A DNA stretch of 64,000 bases from Arthrobacter celericrescens (lineage in GTDB: Bacteria > Actinomycetota > Actinomycetes > Actinomycetales > Micrococcaceae): NCBI RefSeq assembly GCF_003614925.1, contig NZ_QYLP01000100.1, positions 61,927 through 125,926 on the forward strand, written 5' to 3'. Position 1 is the first letter of the stretch, and each line of letters opens with the position of its first letter. Both the position numbers and the translations under genes were made by a program. The notes beneath the pieces were generated by a model that had not been told where the DNA came from, did not search any database, and worked only from the letters and a program-made list of their open reading frames with translations. Shown here piece by piece: positions 50,081-59,222 of this stretch.

Positions 50081-50839
50081 TCAGCCCGAAACCCCTGCCT
50101 TGTCCGGTGCGAGGACGCAGAACTCGTTGCCCTCCGGGTCGGCGAGGACCCGCCACGACACCTCAGGGCCTTGGCCGACATCGGCGTCGCTGGCTCCCAG
50201 GGCCCGCAGCCGTTCCACCTCGGCGTCCAGATCGTCGCCGGCGTACGGTTTCACGTCGAGATGGACACGGTTCCATACCGTTTCCGGGCCCTCGGTCCGG
50301 AGCAGTTCCAGGTACGGACCCACCCCGCTGGCCGAACGCAGCCTCGCATGATCGTCGTCCACCTCGTGCAGGGTCCAGTCGGTGGCCTCGCTCCAGAACC
50401 GGGACATGGCGCGCGGATCGGCGCAGTTGACCACCACGGTGGCGATCGGCCCGGTGTCCCGGTAGATCTCCCGGGGCTCGAGGACGCAGAAAACATTGCC
50501 CTCGGGGTCGGCCAGGACCGTCCACGGCACGTCGCCCTGGCCGATGTCGGCGTGCGTGGCGCCGAGTTCCAGCAGGCGTGCCACCAGTTCGTCCTTGTGG
50601 GCGGCAGAGGTGGTGGCGAGGTCGAGGTGGGCGCGGTATTTCACGGTTTCGGGATCGGGAACAGCAACCACATCGATGCAGAGCGCGGTGGGATCCGGCC
50701 AGTTGAAGCCCAGCGGCTCAACATTGGTCACTCCGGGTCCCTCGCTGGAAACACCCCAGCCGAGTGCGTCGGCCCAAAAACGGCCAAGAGCCGCGTCATC
50801 GCGGGCCTTGAAATTCACCTGAACGAGTCGCAGAGCCAT
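50081..50839 (-). CDS. VOC (glyoxalase-like) family protein, two domains
   Basis: A 252-residue protein made of two tandem glyoxalase-like modules. Module 1 (about 1-125) and module 2 (about 130-250) repeat the pattern FWADALGW/FWSEATDW, then HLDL/HLDV, then LADPEGNVFCVLEP/LADPEGNEFCVLAP. The near-identical module ends suggest internal duplication. Such proteins bind metals or small metabolites; no specific activity can be assigned. Transcribed convergently to LysR with 10 bp between. Confidence 0.85.
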   Translation of the reverse strand: MALRLVQVNFKARDDAALGRFWADALGWGVSSEGPGVTNVEPLGFNWPDPTALCIDVVAVPDPETVKYRAHLDLATTSAAHKDELVARLLELGATHADIGQGDVPWTVLADPEGNVFCVLEPREIYRDTGPIATVVVNCADPRAMSRFWSEATDWTLHEVDDDHARLRSASGVGPYLELLRTEGPETVWNRVHLDVKPYAGDDLDAEVERLRALGASDADVGQGPEVSWRVLADPEGNEFCVLAPDKAGVSG

Positions 50840-50886
50840 AGTGCCCGAGCCTACAACCCCGGCAACAGCCGGTACAGGAGGCGCTC

Positions 50887-51501
50887 CTAGCCGGAGGCCG
50901 GTGCCGTCTGCAGGGCAAGGCGCGCCAAGGCACGCTCCACGAGGTGGCGCTGCCGGGAGCCCGTGACGGTGTCCGGGTCCAGCATGGAGGTCACGTGCAG
51001 GCCCATCATGATGTTCAGCAGCTCATCGGCCACCGCATCCGGATCGGCCAAAGGTGCGCATTCGCCGTCGTGCTCGGCCTGCGCGAGGAAGTCCATCACC
51101 AGGCCCCGCCAGTGCAGCAGCGCCTCCCGGCCGACTGCGCGCAGCGCGTCCTCCGTCTGGGCCCGCTGCCAGAAGGACACGGCCACGCGGGCCTCCACCA
51201 CGGTGAGCGGGTCCGCCGGGATGATTTCCAGGCACATGCTCCGCAGCGCCGCGAGCCCGCGGCGTCCCTTGGTGCCGGCGACGATCCGCTCGTTGGTGCG
51301 CTCGCAGATCAGCTCATAGGAGGCCAGCAGCAGCGCGTCCTTGTTGGGGAAATAGTGGGCCAGCACGCCGGGGGCGGCGTATCCGCATTCCCGGGCGATG
51401 TCACGCATGCTGGCGTTCTCGATGCCCTGCCCGGCGATCAGCCGCCACGTGGTCTCGATGATCGCACGGCGCCGTTCCTGGTGGTCGACCAAGCGGGGCA
51501 T
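50887..51501 (-). CDS. TetR-family regulator (BetI-like)
   Basis: A 204-residue repressor. The HTH reads RRRAIIETTWRLIAGQGIENASMRDIARECGYAAPGVLAHYFPNKDALL, close to the BetI style (APGVLxHYFxNKxxLL), with a C-terminal TetR_C_6-like domain containing VVEARVAVSFWQRA. GGAAGGAG precedes the ATG. It follows the copper amine oxidase gene on the same strand after an 80-bp gap containing a long-stem hairpin, and probably controls the amine-utilisation genes. Confidence 0.9.
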   Translation of the reverse strand: MPRLVDHQERRRAIIETTWRLIAGQGIENASMRDIARECGYAAPGVLAHYFPNKDALLLASYELICERTNERIVAGTKGRRGLAALRSMCLEIIPADPLTVVEARVAVSFWQRAQTEDALRAVGREALLHWRGLVMDFLAQAEHDGECAPLADPDAVADELLNIMMGLHVTSMLDPDTVTGSRQRHLVERALARLALQTAPASG

Positions 51502-51526
51502 GCTGCTCCTTCCGGGACGGATGTGC

Positions 51527-51574
51527 GACGACGGCCGGGCACCTGGTCATGCGTGTTACCGCCCGGCCGTCGTC
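51527..51574. terminator. Hairpin between the amine oxidase and tetR genes
   Basis: GACGACGGCCGGGC at 51527-51540 and GCCCGGCCGTCGTC at 51561-51574 form a perfect 14-bp stem with a 20-nt loop just after the amine oxidase stop codon. It may uncouple expression of the two genes. Confidence 0.65.
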
Positions 51575-51580
51575 ACCTTA

Positions 51581-53584
51581 TCAGTGGCAGTGCTTCGCCG
51601 GCTCCGCCGCGGCCGCGGCGGCCGTTGCTGGCGCTGCGCAGTGCCCCGCTGACGACGGCGGCACGTTGAGCGTGGGGTTGGCATCGAAGAAACCGTGCGG
51701 CTTCAGCGTGAAGCCGGTGGTGTCCACGGGCATGATCGGCCAGTCCTCCGGGCGTGGGAAGTGGGTCAGGCCGAAGGAGTGCCACACCACCAGGTCCTGG
51801 CCATCGAGGTCGCGGTCTTGTGCCACGTAGGCAGGCAGGCCGGCGCCGCCCGGGTGCTGGTTGACGAAGTCGCCCGCGGCGTAGAGCTCGTCCTCGGCGT
51901 GCCGGGTGACCCAGAGGTGGTGCCGGGCGAACGCGGCGCGGGAGGCGATCGAGGAGTCGTCGGCCATGGCGAGCGTGGGCTGTCCCTCGGGGTAGAGGGT
52001 ATAGCCCACCGGGTGGCCGAGCTGGTTCAGCGATTCGGGGTTGCTGATGTGCCAGGCGCGTCCCTTGCTGCCGTCGGCGTCGCGCACGGCCTCGGATTCG
52101 CGGGCCAGCAGCGTGCGCTTCTGGGTGAAGGCATTGCCGTGCGGGTTTCCGGGTCCCTTCGGGAGGCGCACGAGGTCGAGTTCCTCCACGCGGTTCGTCT
52201 CGCCGTCGAGCATCATGTCCAGGCGGGCGCTGAACAGGTGCTGGTGGAAGGGTGCGCCCAAGCCGGGGGCGATCTCCGAGGCGTAGGCGTAGGAATTGTC
52301 CGGCAGGGCCGCAGTGAACACGATGCCGGTGGCCTTGGCTTCGAACTCGATGGTGCCGTCCAGGTAGAGGTACCAGTAGAAGCCGTAGTCGTAGTTGCCC
52401 ACCGTGGTGAAGAACGACACCACCAGGCGGCGGTTGCGGCGCACCTCGTTGGAACCGGCCCACTCGTCCGTGTGCTTCCACAGGATGCCGGCGTCTTCCT
52501 CGTGGATGCAGATGCCGTTCTCGATGGTGCGCGGGTTGCCGAAGTCGTCGGCCACGACGGGGGACATGTAGGTGATCTCGCCCAGGCAGTCGCAGCCGAG
52601 CTTGAGCGAATTCGCGTCCCGGCCCACCAGGTATTCGCCGGAGTCGAAGTAGTTCTGCCAGCTCCGGTACGGGGACGGGTCGCCGTACGGGACCACCATT
52701 TCGGAGATCGACGCGCGGTGCACCAGTGGGCGGCGGCGCCCGGCGTGCGTGTGGTGGAGTTGGTGCAGCACCAGACCCTCGCGGGCGTCGAAGCCGACCC
52801 GCAGGTCCCAGCCGGCCCAGCTCAGGAGGTTGCCGTCCAGCGTGAAGCTGGGGCCCTCGGGCTGGGTGATCTCGATCGGTTTCAGGTCCGTGCGGAGTTC
52901 CCCGTGGATGGCGGGATCGGTGTAGTTTCCGTTGACCTCCGGGACGGGAACGGGGCCGTCGTCGATCAGGTGGTCCACGCGGCGGTTCTCCACGTCGACG
53001 AACGCCACCAGGCCGTCGATCGGGTGCGCCCAGGCGTGGTCGCCCGGGTAGTCCTGCCGGAAGCCCAGGCCGCGGAGCAGGCGCTTGCCTTCCTCGTTTT
53101 CGTATTCGAAGACGCCCGCGGAGAGCGGTGCCACCCGGACCTGCTCCGGGGTGAGCCCGCGGTCCGTGAGGGCGGCCTTCCACTGCGGGTCCGCGGCGAG
53201 GATGTCCTCGATGATCCCGAATTCTTCGATCAGCACCGGCAGTTGGCCGTCGACGGCGGGATCCAGCTCGCGCTGTTCCAGGACTTCTCCGGTGGCCAGG
53301 GACAGCCGGACGTCGAGCGAGCGGGAGAGGGCCGCGTCCCACAGCATGGCGCGGACGGTGCGGTCCGGGGCGGCTGTGTGCGGGAACCGAGCGTCCGCAT
53401 ACAGGGCCGCTTTCGGCGGCTCAACCAGGCCGAGGTAGGCGAAGCGGGTGGTGTCGGCAACCAGTCCGGCGTCCGCCAGGATCCGGCGGGCCTCGTGGAT
53501 TTCCCGGCCCGAGAGCTGCTCCAGCGGGTGCTGGGCCACGGTGGGCTGGGCCGCCGCGAGCAAGGGGGTCGTCTGAAGGGTCAT
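51581..53584 (-). CDS. Copper-containing primary-amine oxidase (AGAO-like)
   Basis: A 667-residue topaquinone enzyme oxidising primary amines to aldehydes with NH3 and H2O2. TPQ precursor Y398 lies in VGNYDYG, catalytic base D314 in NYFDSGEY with gate Y312 next to it, and copper ligands H447/H449 (FHQHLF) and H608 (THFPRPEDW). All are offset by exactly 16 from Arthrobacter globiformis amine oxidase (Y382, D298, Y296, H431, H433, H592, from memory). N-terminal N2/N3 domains are complete. The C-terminus has an unusual Ala-rich tail ending AKHCH. ATG 53584 follows AGGAAG. Divergent from the aldehyde dehydrogenase operon. Confidence 0.95.
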   Translation of the reverse strand: MTLQTTPLLAAAQPTVAQHPLEQLSGREIHEARRILADAGLVADTTRFAYLGLVEPPKAALYADARFPHTAAPDRTVRAMLWDAALSRSLDVRLSLATGEVLEQRELDPAVDGQLPVLIEEFGIIEDILAADPQWKAALTDRGLTPEQVRVAPLSAGVFEYENEEGKRLLRGLGFRQDYPGDHAWAHPIDGLVAFVDVENRRVDHLIDDGPVPVPEVNGNYTDPAIHGELRTDLKPIEITQPEGPSFTLDGNLLSWAGWDLRVGFDAREGLVLHQLHHTHAGRRRPLVHRASISEMVVPYGDPSPYRSWQNYFDSGEYLVGRDANSLKLGCDCLGEITYMSPVVADDFGNPRTIENGICIHEEDAGILWKHTDEWAGSNEVRRNRRLVVSFFTTVGNYDYGFYWYLYLDGTIEFEAKATGIVFTAALPDNSYAYASEIAPGLGAPFHQHLFSARLDMMLDGETNRVEELDLVRLPKGPGNPHGNAFTQKRTLLARESEAVRDADGSKGRAWHISNPESLNQLGHPVGYTLYPEGQPTLAMADDSSIASRAAFARHHLWVTRHAEDELYAAGDFVNQHPGGAGLPAYVAQDRDLDGQDLVVWHSFGLTHFPRPEDWPIMPVDTTGFTLKPHGFFDANPTLNVPPSSAGHCAAPATAAAAAAEPAKHCH

Positions 53585-53610
53585 GGCACTTCCTGAAGTC
53601 TGATTTTGAT

Positions 53611-53627
53611 GGTACAACTGTTCAACC
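53611..53627. promoter_or_regulatory. Candidate TetR operator of the amine locus
   Basis: GGTACAACTGTTCAACC is an imperfect palindrome (GGT-N2-AAC-T-GTT-N2-ACC) in the 120-bp gap between the amine oxidase and the divergent membrane-protein/ALDH operon. Confidence 0.5.
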
Positions 53628-53704
53628 AACGCTTTGATGTTAGCCACCTCACAGCCCCGGCGTAAAGTCCCCCGACTGATCGCGCCGGGCAGGCAGGAAA
53701 AACC

Positions 53705-54145
53705 ATGGACCAGATCACCCCGCGCCCGGGGAGCCTCAGGCTCGCCCGGATCCCGGCGGGCATCGTCGGCACCTCGGTGACGGCCGGCGCCGCGGCTCAC
53801 GTTGCCGCCGCCTTGACCGGGCCCGCCGGCGCCATGGCCTGGTGGATGGCGGCGATGGGCGCGGCCTGCCTGGCCTGCGCTTCGCCGCTGGCCCTCCCGG
53901 CACGGTGCGCGGGGCGCGCCGCCGCGCACCTGCTCGCCATGAGCGCCGTCATGATCCTCATCCACCTGGTGCTGCTCGTACCGTCCGGCGCCGGAGGCCA
54001 TCACGGAACGGCTGCAGCGGCGGCGCCCGGCCACGCAGGTTCCATGCTCGCCGTCATCGCGGTCGAACTGGCTTGCCTGATGGGCGCTTCCGTGGCACTC
54101 CGCCTGCACCGTAGAACCCTTTCCACAACCAAGGAGCAACCATGA
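53705..54145 (+). CDS. Small membrane protein in the amine-oxidase locus (146 aa)
   Basis: Not recognised. It has four predicted helices: about 19-37, 43-60, 71-92 and 112-131. Between helices 3 and 4 is a short loop GAGGHHGTAAAAAPGHAG with three histidines. AGGA precedes the ATG. The stop overlaps the aldehyde dehydrogenase start (ATGA) and the gene starts 120 bp from the divergent copper amine oxidase. A role in copper handling or membrane assembly of the amine pathway is possible but speculative. Confidence 0.7.
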   Translation: MDQITPRPGSLRLARIPAGIVGTSVTAGAAAHVAAALTGPAGAMAWWMAAMGAACLACASPLALPARCAGRAAAHLLAMSAVMILIHLVLLVPSGAGGHHGTAAAAAPGHAGSMLAVIAVELACLMGASVALRLHRRTLSTTKEQP

Positions 54146-55623
54146 ACACCACGCTTTCCCTCGACTGGCACAGCCAGGCAGATTCCCTCGTGATCGACGG
54201 CCGGGCCTTCGTTGACGGACGCCGCGTCACAGGCAGGCTTTCGCGCCAGACCGTCAGCCCTGTGGACGGCCGGGTCCTGGCTGAACTGACCGCCTGCGGC
54301 AGCGCCGACGTCGACGTAGCGGTTGCCGCCGCCCGGCGCGCCTTCCCGGCCTGGTCGCGGGTGGGGGCCGAACCCCGGAAGGGCGTGTTGCTGGAGCTCG
54401 CCGCGCTCATGGAGCGCCACGCCGAGGAGCTCGCGCTGCTGGAAACCCTGGACAGCGGCAAGCCGATCCTGCAGACCACCACCGTGGACGTCCCGGGCGC
54501 TATTTCCACGCTCCGCTGGTACGCCGAAGCGGCCGACAAGCAGGCCGGCGAACTGCCGGCAGTGCCGCCGGGAGCCACCGCGCTCGTCACGCGTGAACCG
54601 CTGGGTGTGGTGGCCGCCATTGTGCCGTGGAACTTCCCGCTGGAAATCGCCGTCTGGAAGCTCGCCCCCGCGCTGGCGGCCGGAAACACGCTCGTCCTCA
54701 AGCCTGCCGAGCAGACCTCCCTGAGCGTGCTGCGGCTCGCCGAACTGGCCGCCGAGGCCGGGCTTCCGGACGGCGTGCTGAACGTCGTCACCGGTTCGGG
54801 CCGCGAGGTGGGGGCTGCGCTGGCGCACCACATGGACGTCGACGCGCTCGCGTTCACCGGCTCCACCGCCGTGTCCCGCACGTTGCTCGAAGCGTCCGGC
54901 CGCAGCAACCTCAAGCGGCTGAGCCTCGAAGCCGGCGGCAAGAGCTCCAACATTGTCTTCGCGGACACCGAAGACCTCGCCGCCGCTGCCGCCAAGGCAG
55001 CCTTTGGTGCGTTCTACAACCAGGGCCAGGTGTGTTCGGCAAACTCGCGGATCCTCGTCCAGCGGGAGGTCCACGATGAGTTCGCGGCCCTGCTCACCGC
55101 CGCCGCGGCCGGCTACGCGCCGGCGGATCCGCTGGCCGGACTGGACGGCAACGGTGCGCTGATCAGCAGCACGCACGCCGACGACGTCGAACGCTGGATC
55201 GTACGCGGCCGCACCGAAGGTGAGGTGCTTTTCGGCGGCGAACGGCGCGAGATCCGCGGTTCCGATGCGTACCTGGAGCCCACGCTGCTGGGCGGCCTCC
55301 CCGCCGACCACGACGTCCACCGGGAGGAGATCTTCGGGCCGGTGGCTGTACTGCAGGCCTTCGACTCCGAAGCGGAAGCAGTGCGGCTGGCCAACGCCAC
55401 CGACTACGGCCTGGCCGCGTCTGTGTGGACCTCGAACCTCTCGCGCGCCCACCGCGTGGCAGGGGAGCTGCTTGCCGGCACGGTCTCGGTGAACACGGTC
55501 GACGCGCTGGGCAACACCACCCCGTTCGGCGGTTTCAAGCAGTCCGGCTTCGGGCGGGACCTGTCCCTGCATGCCTTCGACAACTACACCGCCCCGAAGA
55601 CCACGTGGATCCAGTTCGGCTGA
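54142..55623 (+). CDS. Aldehyde dehydrogenase (amine-derived aldehydes)
   Basis: A 493-residue NAD(P) aldehyde dehydrogenase. Motifs are in order: PWNFPLEIAVWKLAPALAAGN (162 on), catalytic glutamate E263 (SLEAGGKSSN, where Ala replaces the usual Leu of LELGGKS) and nucleophile C298 in GQVCSANSR. It resembles PuuC and other amine-aldehyde dehydrogenases and would oxidise the aldehyde formed by the adjacent copper amine oxidase. Coupled to the small membrane protein by ATGA overlap. Confidence 0.92.
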   Translation: MNTTLSLDWHSQADSLVIDGRAFVDGRRVTGRLSRQTVSPVDGRVLAELTACGSADVDVAVAAARRAFPAWSRVGAEPRKGVLLELAALMERHAEELALLETLDSGKPILQTTTVDVPGAISTLRWYAEAADKQAGELPAVPPGATALVTREPLGVVAAIVPWNFPLEIAVWKLAPALAAGNTLVLKPAEQTSLSVLRLAELAAEAGLPDGVLNVVTGSGREVGAALAHHMDVDALAFTGSTAVSRTLLEASGRSNLKRLSLEAGGKSSNIVFADTEDLAAAAAKAAFGAFYNQGQVCSANSRILVQREVHDEFAALLTAAAAGYAPADPLAGLDGNGALISSTHADDVERWIVRGRTEGEVLFGGERREIRGSDAYLEPTLLGGLPADHDVHREEIFGPVAVLQAFDSEAEAVRLANATDYGLAASVWTSNLSRAHRVAGELLAGTVSVNTVDALGNTTPFGGFKQSGFGRDLSLHAFDNYTAPKTTWIQFG

Positions 55624-55669
55624 CTGCATCAGAAGAAGCGATGATCCACATCACCATTCCCTTGTTTAC

Positions 55670-55683
55670 GTGATGCAGCTCAC
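55670..55683. promoter_or_regulatory. CRP/GlxR-like site upstream of the APC permease
   Basis: GTGATGCAGCTCAC fits GTGA-N6-TCAC exactly. It lies 75 bp upstream of the permease start and suggests cAMP-type carbon control. Confidence 0.5.
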
Positions 55684-55757
55684 GATCCTACGCTGAGTTC
55701 ATCCCTCCCCAAACCGTCTGCGCAGCAGCACACTTAAGCAGTAGCAAAGGACCGATC

Positions 55758-57278
55758 ATGGATCAGCCAATCTCCTCAACCAGCCTTGCCCGGGAGCAAA
55801 GCAAGCATCTGCAGAAATCCCTCGGCCGCTTCGACATCCTCCTGCTGGTGGTCGCGGCCGTTATCTCGGTGGAGGTCCTGGGCCAGGTTTCGGGCTTCGG
55901 CGGCGAAACCTTCACCTGGACCCTCATCCTGGCGGTCACCTTCATGGTCCCGTACGGGCTGATCTTCGCTGAGACCGGTGGTGCCTTCACCGAGGAAGGC
56001 GGGGTCTATGTCTGGACCAAGATGGCCTTCGGCCGCGTGGTCGCCGCCATCACGTCCCTGTTCACCTGGGTCACCCAGCCGGTGTGGGTAGGGGGTGCCA
56101 TGGCGTTCGTGGCCGTGGAGACCTGGTCCGAGTACGTGGGCCACCTGGAAGCCGGCGGCGTGGGGGACTACCTCTTCAAGCTGGCGTTCATCTGGATCAC
56201 CGTGAGCTCGGCCATCATCAGCCTGAAGCACGGCAAATGGCTGCCGTCCCTCGGCGCGATCCTGAAGGTCGTGTTCCTGACCTTCTTCATCGTCGTCACC
56301 CTGGTCTACGGGCTGCAGCACGGCTTCAACGGCCTGGACCTCGGCTTCTTCTCGCCCACCCTCGCCGGTTTCCTCGGCGTCACCCCGCTGCTGCTGTTCT
56401 CCTTCCTCGGTTTCGAATCCGGCAACAGCGCCGCCGGCGAGATGAAGAACCCGGCCAAGGACGTCCCGATTTCCGTGGCACGCTCCTCGATGATCGCCGC
56501 CGCGAGCTACCTCCTGCCGATCCTGGCCATCCTGCTGGTGGTGCCGCTGGACCAGATCACCGGCATCGGCGGGCTCTTCGGCGCCGTGGCCACCGTCTAC
56601 ACGGTGTTCGGCCCGGCAGCGGAGGCCATGCTCGCCGTCTCGGCCATCATCTTCTGCTTCGTGCTGGTCTCCCAGGGCGCGGCGTGGATGATCATCAGTG
56701 ACCGCATGCAGGCCATGGCCGCCGCGGACGGTTCCTTCTTCGGCGGCTTCTTCGGCCGCTTCCATCCCAAGCTCGGCACGCCGATCCGCGTCAACACCCT
56801 CTCCGGCGTCGTGGCCACGCTGTTCATGCTCGCCGCCATGCAGCTCAGCGGCACCAGCAGTGCCCTGTTCGGAGTGGTGCTGACCATCGCCATCTCCACC
56901 TTCCTGCTCAGCTACCTCCTGGCGATTCCCGCCGCGGTCAGGCTGCGGAGCAAGTACCCGGACGCCGTACGGCCCTTCAAGGTGCCTGTCTCCGACACCA
57001 TGTTCCGTGTAATGGGCGCCATCTGCTTCGTGTGGATCCTCATTGGTTCGTGGGTGGCGGTCTTCCCGGGAACCCTGGACGCGCTCTTCGGGCTGCCCTA
57101 TGACTTCGAAGCGGTCTGGGGCGTCTCCCAGCTGACCTTCGAAGCCTTCGCCCTGGGCACGCTCGGCAGCATCCTCGCGCTGGGAATCGTGGGCTATATC
57201 CGCGGCAGGAAGGTCCGCGACGCCGCGGGCCAGGACGCCGTTTCCCCTGCCGAAGGCAGGACTACGCTTGGCGTATGA
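55758..57278 (+). CDS. APC-family amino acid/amine permease
   Basis: A 506-residue permease with about 12-13 helices. The first helix has the family glycine pattern VAAVISVEVLGQVSGFGGETF, followed by AETGGAFTEEGGVYVWTKMAFG and later LLFSFLGFESGNSAAGEMKNPAKDVPISV, the typical APC helix 6-7 segment. In this locus it should import the primary amine used by the amine oxidase. Preceded by a CRP-like site and 134 bp after the ALDH gene, so it may have its own promoter. The stop overlaps the SDR gene (ATGA). Confidence 0.9.
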   Translation: MDQPISSTSLAREQSKHLQKSLGRFDILLLVVAAVISVEVLGQVSGFGGETFTWTLILAVTFMVPYGLIFAETGGAFTEEGGVYVWTKMAFGRVVAAITSLFTWVTQPVWVGGAMAFVAVETWSEYVGHLEAGGVGDYLFKLAFIWITVSSAIISLKHGKWLPSLGAILKVVFLTFFIVVTLVYGLQHGFNGLDLGFFSPTLAGFLGVTPLLLFSFLGFESGNSAAGEMKNPAKDVPISVARSSMIAAASYLLPILAILLVVPLDQITGIGGLFGAVATVYTVFGPAAEAMLAVSAIIFCFVLVSQGAAWMIISDRMQAMAAADGSFFGGFFGRFHPKLGTPIRVNTLSGVVATLFMLAAMQLSGTSSALFGVVLTIAISTFLLSYLLAIPAAVRLRSKYPDAVRPFKVPVSDTMFRVMGAICFVWILIGSWVAVFPGTLDALFGLPYDFEAVWGVSQLTFEAFALGTLGSILALGIVGYIRGRKVRDAAGQDAVSPAEGRTTLGV

Positions 57279-58093
57279 CAGCCATTGCGAACGCCCTTAC
57301 CGCACTCGTCACCGGGGCCACCGCCGGGCTGGGCGCTGAGTTCGCCCGGCAACTCGCCGAACAAGGCCACCACCTCGTCCTCGTGGCGCGCGACGACGGG
57401 CGGCTCCGGGCCGCGGCGGAGGTCCTGGAGCGCGATTACAGCATCACCGCTGAGGTGCTTTCCGCGGACCTGGCCGACGACGCCGGAGTCGCCGCCGTCG
57501 TCGAACGCCTTCTGGACGCCGCCCGGCCGGTGGACGTGCTGGTCAACAACGCGGGGATCGGCCTGCTGCACTCTTTCGAAAAGAACAGCATCGAGGACGA
57601 GCGGCGGCACGTCCGCCTCCATGTCCAGACCCCCATGGAACTGTGCCACGCCGCGCTGCAGGGCATGCTGCAGCGCGGCTCGGGCCGGATCATCAACGTG
57701 GCCAGCGTGGCGGCGTTCGCCAACCGGGGCAGCTACTCGGCGGCCAAGGCCTGGCAGGTGAGCTTCAGCCGCTGGGCGAACCTGGCCTACGCGGCCCGCG
57801 GGGTCAAGGTGACGGCGCTCTGCCCGGGCTTCGTCCACACCGAATTCCACGACCGGATGGGCATGGACAAGTCCGTGGCCCCGCGGTGGATGTGGCTCAA
57901 GGCGGACCGGGTGGTCAGCGAGGCACTCGCCGACAATGAGGCCGGCAGGGGAATCTCAATCCCCACCAAGCGCTACAAGGTGGTGACCGCCGTCGCGCGC
58001 GTCCTGCCCGCCCGGTTTACGGCAGGTCCGCCGAAGAGGCCGCTGCCGGTTTCGGGGGAGGCGTCCCGGAACGGCGCTTCCGCGAACGGATAA
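57275..58093 (+). CDS. Short-chain dehydrogenase/reductase
   Basis: A 272-residue SDR. The cofactor motif TGATAGLGAEFAR, the NNAG motif VLVNNAGIG and the catalytic YSAAK (preceded by NVASVAAF) are present; the shape matches the DltE/YqjQ-like classical SDRs. It begins in the permease stop (ATGA). The C-terminal 25 residues are low-complexity and their DNA overlaps the convergent FUSC-like gene by 77 bp. It may reduce amine-derived aldehydes to alcohols or act elsewhere. Confidence 0.87.
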   Translation: MTAIANALTALVTGATAGLGAEFARQLAEQGHHLVLVARDDGRLRAAAEVLERDYSITAEVLSADLADDAGVAAVVERLLDAARPVDVLVNNAGIGLLHSFEKNSIEDERRHVRLHVQTPMELCHAALQGMLQRGSGRIINVASVAAFANRGSYSAAKAWQVSFSRWANLAYAARGVKVTALCPGFVHTEFHDRMGMDKSVAPRWMWLKADRVVSEALADNEAGRGISIPTKRYKVVTAVARVLPARFTAGPPKRPLPVSGEASRNGASANG

Positions 58094-59120
58094 GCACCAC
58101 CACCGCGATCCCGGTCAGCGCACCCACCAGGGTCTCGACGGCGCGCTCTGCCAGCAGTCGGCCGGGGTCCACGGGCGCGGCGAGCTCGGTCATCAGTAGG
58201 ATCACGGGGGTGAAGAACACCATGGCCCAGCCGTAGTGCCGGGTCATGAACAGCTCGGTGCAGAACTGGCAGATGATCACCAGGAACATCAGCACCACCG
58301 TTGCCGGGAGGTACCGGACGGGGGAGAGCGGTCCCGGGAAGAGCACGACGGCGACGATCCCCAAGCCCAGGAATGTGCCCACGATGCGGTGGATGCCGCG
58401 GTTGACAGCGCTGGGCATGTCCGCGCCGGCGAGCGGGACCGCCGCGGCGGCCATCGCCCAGTGCGGGTAGCCGCTGCCGCTCAGCACGCCGATCCCTCCC
58501 GCGACACCCACCGCCGTCACGTAACGCGCGGCATGCACGACGGCGGCCTGCCGGAGCTGCGGGGTCAGGGCCGGGGCGTACCGGACGGCACCGGATTTCC
58601 AGGCGCGGACCCGGAGCCAGCCCGCGAAACCGACCAGCAGCGAGAATGACGCCGAGGCCGCCGCGATCAGCACGGCCATGCCGAAGGGGACGGCCACGGG
58701 AACCGAGGCGCAGGCGCCGAGCGCGAGGATGCCGAAGAACGGACCGTTGGGCTTGAGCCGCACCCGGTCGGAATAGACGGAACCGACGCCGGCCAGCAGC
58801 GCCTCCACCACCACGAGCCCCCAGGAATGGATGTGGTTCACGGCGAGGAAGGTGCCCACCGTGACGCCGCCCACCAGGACCACCGCCGCCTGGAGCTGGT
58901 GCCTGAGCCGCAGCTGGTGGCTTTCGTTCCTGCCGTACATTGCGGTGAGGCCGCCGAAGACCGCATAGAGCGTGAGTTCGGGCCGGCCGATCGCGAGCAG
59001 GAACAGCGTGGGTACCGCCACACTGAGTGCGACACGGACGGCGGAAAGGCGGTCGTTGTTCGCGGGGCCGATCGAATGGAGGTCCCGGGCGAGGGAGAGA
59101 AGCTTGCGCACCGGGGCCAT
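58017..59120 (-). CDS. FUSC-family integral membrane protein
   Basis: A 367-residue protein with two sets of membrane helices (about 40-150 and 200-350), the FUSC-like/aromatic acid exporter arrangement, with RPELTLYAVFGGLTAMYGRN after the first helix and PSAVNRGIHRIVGTFLGLGIVAVVLF in the second half. Probable efflux role, substrate unknown. ATG 59120 is preferred over upstream TTG 59159. Its C-terminal tail (RKRRSGTPPPKPAAASSADLP) is encoded opposite the end of the SDR gene. Confidence 0.82.
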   Translation of the reverse strand: MAPVRKLLSLARDLHSIGPANNDRLSAVRVALSVAVPTLFLLAIGRPELTLYAVFGGLTAMYGRNESHQLRLRHQLQAAVVLVGGVTVGTFLAVNHIHSWGLVVVEALLAGVGSVYSDRVRLKPNGPFFGILALGACASVPVAVPFGMAVLIAAASASFSLLVGFAGWLRVRAWKSGAVRYAPALTPQLRQAAVVHAARYVTAVGVAGGIGVLSGSGYPHWAMAAAAVPLAGADMPSAVNRGIHRIVGTFLGLGIVAVVLFPGPLSPVRYLPATVVLMFLVIICQFCTELFMTRHYGWAMVFFTPVILLMTELAAPVDPGRLLAERAVETLVGALTGIAVVVLIRSRKRRSGTPPPKPAAASSADLP

Positions 59121-59222
59121 TCTTCTTTGGGTGACCGGGGCCTTTCCGAAAAGTACCAAACGGCGCCGATCCCCGCCATCGGCCGGGTCACACTGTGCGC
59201 AGCGTCATGGCAGGATCGAGTC

